From an uncultured Rothia sp. (lineage in GTDB: Bacteria > Actinomycetota > Actinomycetes > Actinomycetales > Micrococcaceae): a stretch of DNA of 6,762 nt. The notes under the pieces are model-generated. The model did no database searches and was not told where the DNA came from. It saw only the letters and a list, made by a program, of their open reading frames with translations. Both the position numbers and the translations under genes were made by a program. Of this stretch, positions 6,195-6,762 are shown piece after piece. Each line of letters opens with the position of its first letter. The stretch's first letter is position 1. The stretch covers positions 1 to 6,762 of the forward strand of contig CALGXU010000308.1 of assembly GCA_937935205.1 (NCBI GenBank), in the 5' to 3' direction.

Positions 6195-6231
6195 GGCGTG
6201 GGGGTCGGGAAACCGGTCCCCGCGCCGTTTT
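6195..6231 (+). terminator. Rho-independent terminator of nrdHIE
   Basis: The left arm 6195-6208 and right arm 6213-6226 form a 14-bp GC-rich stem, with three G-T wobbles, closed by a GAAA tetraloop. GTTTTC follows directly. It begins 14 bases after the nrdE stop and therefore separates nrdHIE from the downstream gene. Confidence 0.9.
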
Positions 6232-6293
6232 CTGCGCGTGGACGAGGTGGGGGCGGGGCTTAGTGGGCGCGGCAAGCTGGGTGCGCTGTGGGT

Positions 6294-6331
6294 GTGGGAC
6301 GAGGCCGGGTAGCGTGCGTGGGACGAGGCCG
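6294..6331. repeat. Short direct repeat in the spacer after nrdE
   Basis: GTGGGACGAGGCCG occurs exactly at 6294-6307 and 6318-6331, a 24-base period. A related word, GTGGACGAGG, lies at 6238-6247. The surrounding 6232-6390 is very G-rich on the plus strand, with no gene I can support. This could be simple slippage-type expansion or a protein-binding site. Confidence 0.6.
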
Positions 6332-6392
6332 TGGCGGGGCCGCGCATGAGGGCTGAGCCAGCCCAGGCCTCGCCGCTGTGCATCTGGCGCGT

Positions 6393-6398
6393 TAGGAT
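6393..6398 (+). promoter_or_regulatory. Possible -10 element for the last gene
   Basis: TAGGAT matches an actinobacterial -10 hexamer and lies about 35-40 bases before the start of the last reading frame. A -35 is not recognisable, and transcription would give a leader of about 30 bases. Confidence 0.35.
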
Positions 6399-6434
6399 CG
6401 GTCGAGCATCTGCCGGACAACGATTGTGGAGTGA

Positions 6435-6762
6435 CGCAGCGATCCCATCAACCCCTACGCGCAGCAGGCACCTTACGGCCAGGGGGATGCAGGCTACGGG
6501 CCGGGCTACGGGCCGCAGGGTTTCCCCGGCTACCAGGCTTCGCCTTTCGCGGTGCAGCGCGCCCAGTCGAACGCGTCGACGGTCCGCACCTTGTCCTTCC
6601 TGAGTTTTCTGTTCGGCGGCCTCATGCTGTCGGGCGCGATGTGGATCTGGTCCGACAAACTGATCGAGGAAGCCCGTTTCGCGGGCGTGCCGATGCCCCT
6701 GATGAACGAACTCGCGAGCGCCCGATCAGCCGCCAAGATGTGCTCGATCCTTCATCTTGTGG
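6435..6762 (+). CDS. Putative membrane protein with Pro/Gly/Tyr/Gln-rich N-terminus; start unresolved, 3' end cut by window
   Basis: I read 109 codons from just after the in-frame TGA at 6432-6434 to the right edge. The first part (SDPINPYAQQAPYGQ, then Gly/Tyr/Pro-rich) is typical of the cytoplasmic N-termini of actinobacterial membrane proteins. It is followed by a hydrophobic segment at about 6588-6650 (TLSFLSFLFGGLMLSGAMWIW), a likely transmembrane helix, and then a charged stretch. Codon third positions are mostly G/C, which supports this frame over the +2 frame, also open to the edge. There is no ATG, GTG or TTG between the TGA and the first plausible codons. The next in-frame starts are GTG 6552, TTG 6591 and ATG 6624, all of which lose the N-terminal region. 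GGAG at 6428-6431 sits where a ribosome site for a start near 6438-6441 should be. The function is not recognised. Confidence 0.6.

Noticed and set aside
6331..6603. Plus-strand open frame overlapping the start of the last gene
   Set aside because: It ends at 6603 inside the membrane-protein frame and is Arg/Ser/Ala-rich without domain features; the 6435 frame has better codon bias and a transmembrane helix.

Overview
The window looks like chromosomal DNA of a high-GC Gram-positive bacterium (Actinobacteria). The evidence is strongly GC-biased third codon positions, a class Ib ribonucleotide reductase very close in sequence to the mycobacterial form, a probable Tat-exported lipoprotein, an apparently leaderless gene and a Pro/Gly/Tyr/Gln-rich membrane protein. 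A Micrococcales member such as Rothia would fit, but that is an inference and no sequence search was run. No tRNA, rRNA, CRISPR array, insertion sequence or phage gene was seen.

Layout. (1) Positions 1-1126, minus strand: a polysaccharide deacetylase lipoprotein with a long Thr/Pro/Ala-rich C-terminal tail, cut by the window edge. (2) 1127-1303: an AT-rich divergent promoter region. (3) 1304-2413, plus strand: an App1-type (DUF2183, HAD-like) putative phosphatidate phosphatase whose start codon sits at the predicted transcription start, followed by a strong hairpin terminator. (4) 2414-3200: a 787-base intergenic region. It holds that terminator, a TTAA-rich stretch, a 14-bp direct repeat, two exact DnaA boxes, two tandem NrdR-like boxes 31 bp apart and a hairpin-rich leader. 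(5) 3201-6181: nrdH-nrdI-nrdE, closed by a 14-bp hairpin terminator. (6) 6182-6434: a GC-rich spacer with short direct repeats. (7) 6435 to the right edge: the beginning of a membrane protein whose reading frame has no normal start codon.

The core is a deoxyribonucleotide-synthesis operon. NrdE is the catalytic alpha subunit, NrdH is the glutaredoxin-like electron donor that re-reduces it, and NrdI is the flavodoxin-like protein that helps assemble the dimanganese-tyrosyl radical cofactor of NrdF. The gene for NrdF itself is not in the window, since the operon ends at a terminator directly after nrdE. The upstream NrdR-like and DnaA boxes suggest control by nucleotide level (NrdR) and possibly by replication initiation (DnaA).

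I see no clearly new biological system here. The most interesting parts are the unusual intergenic region before nrdH and the disrupted start of the last gene.
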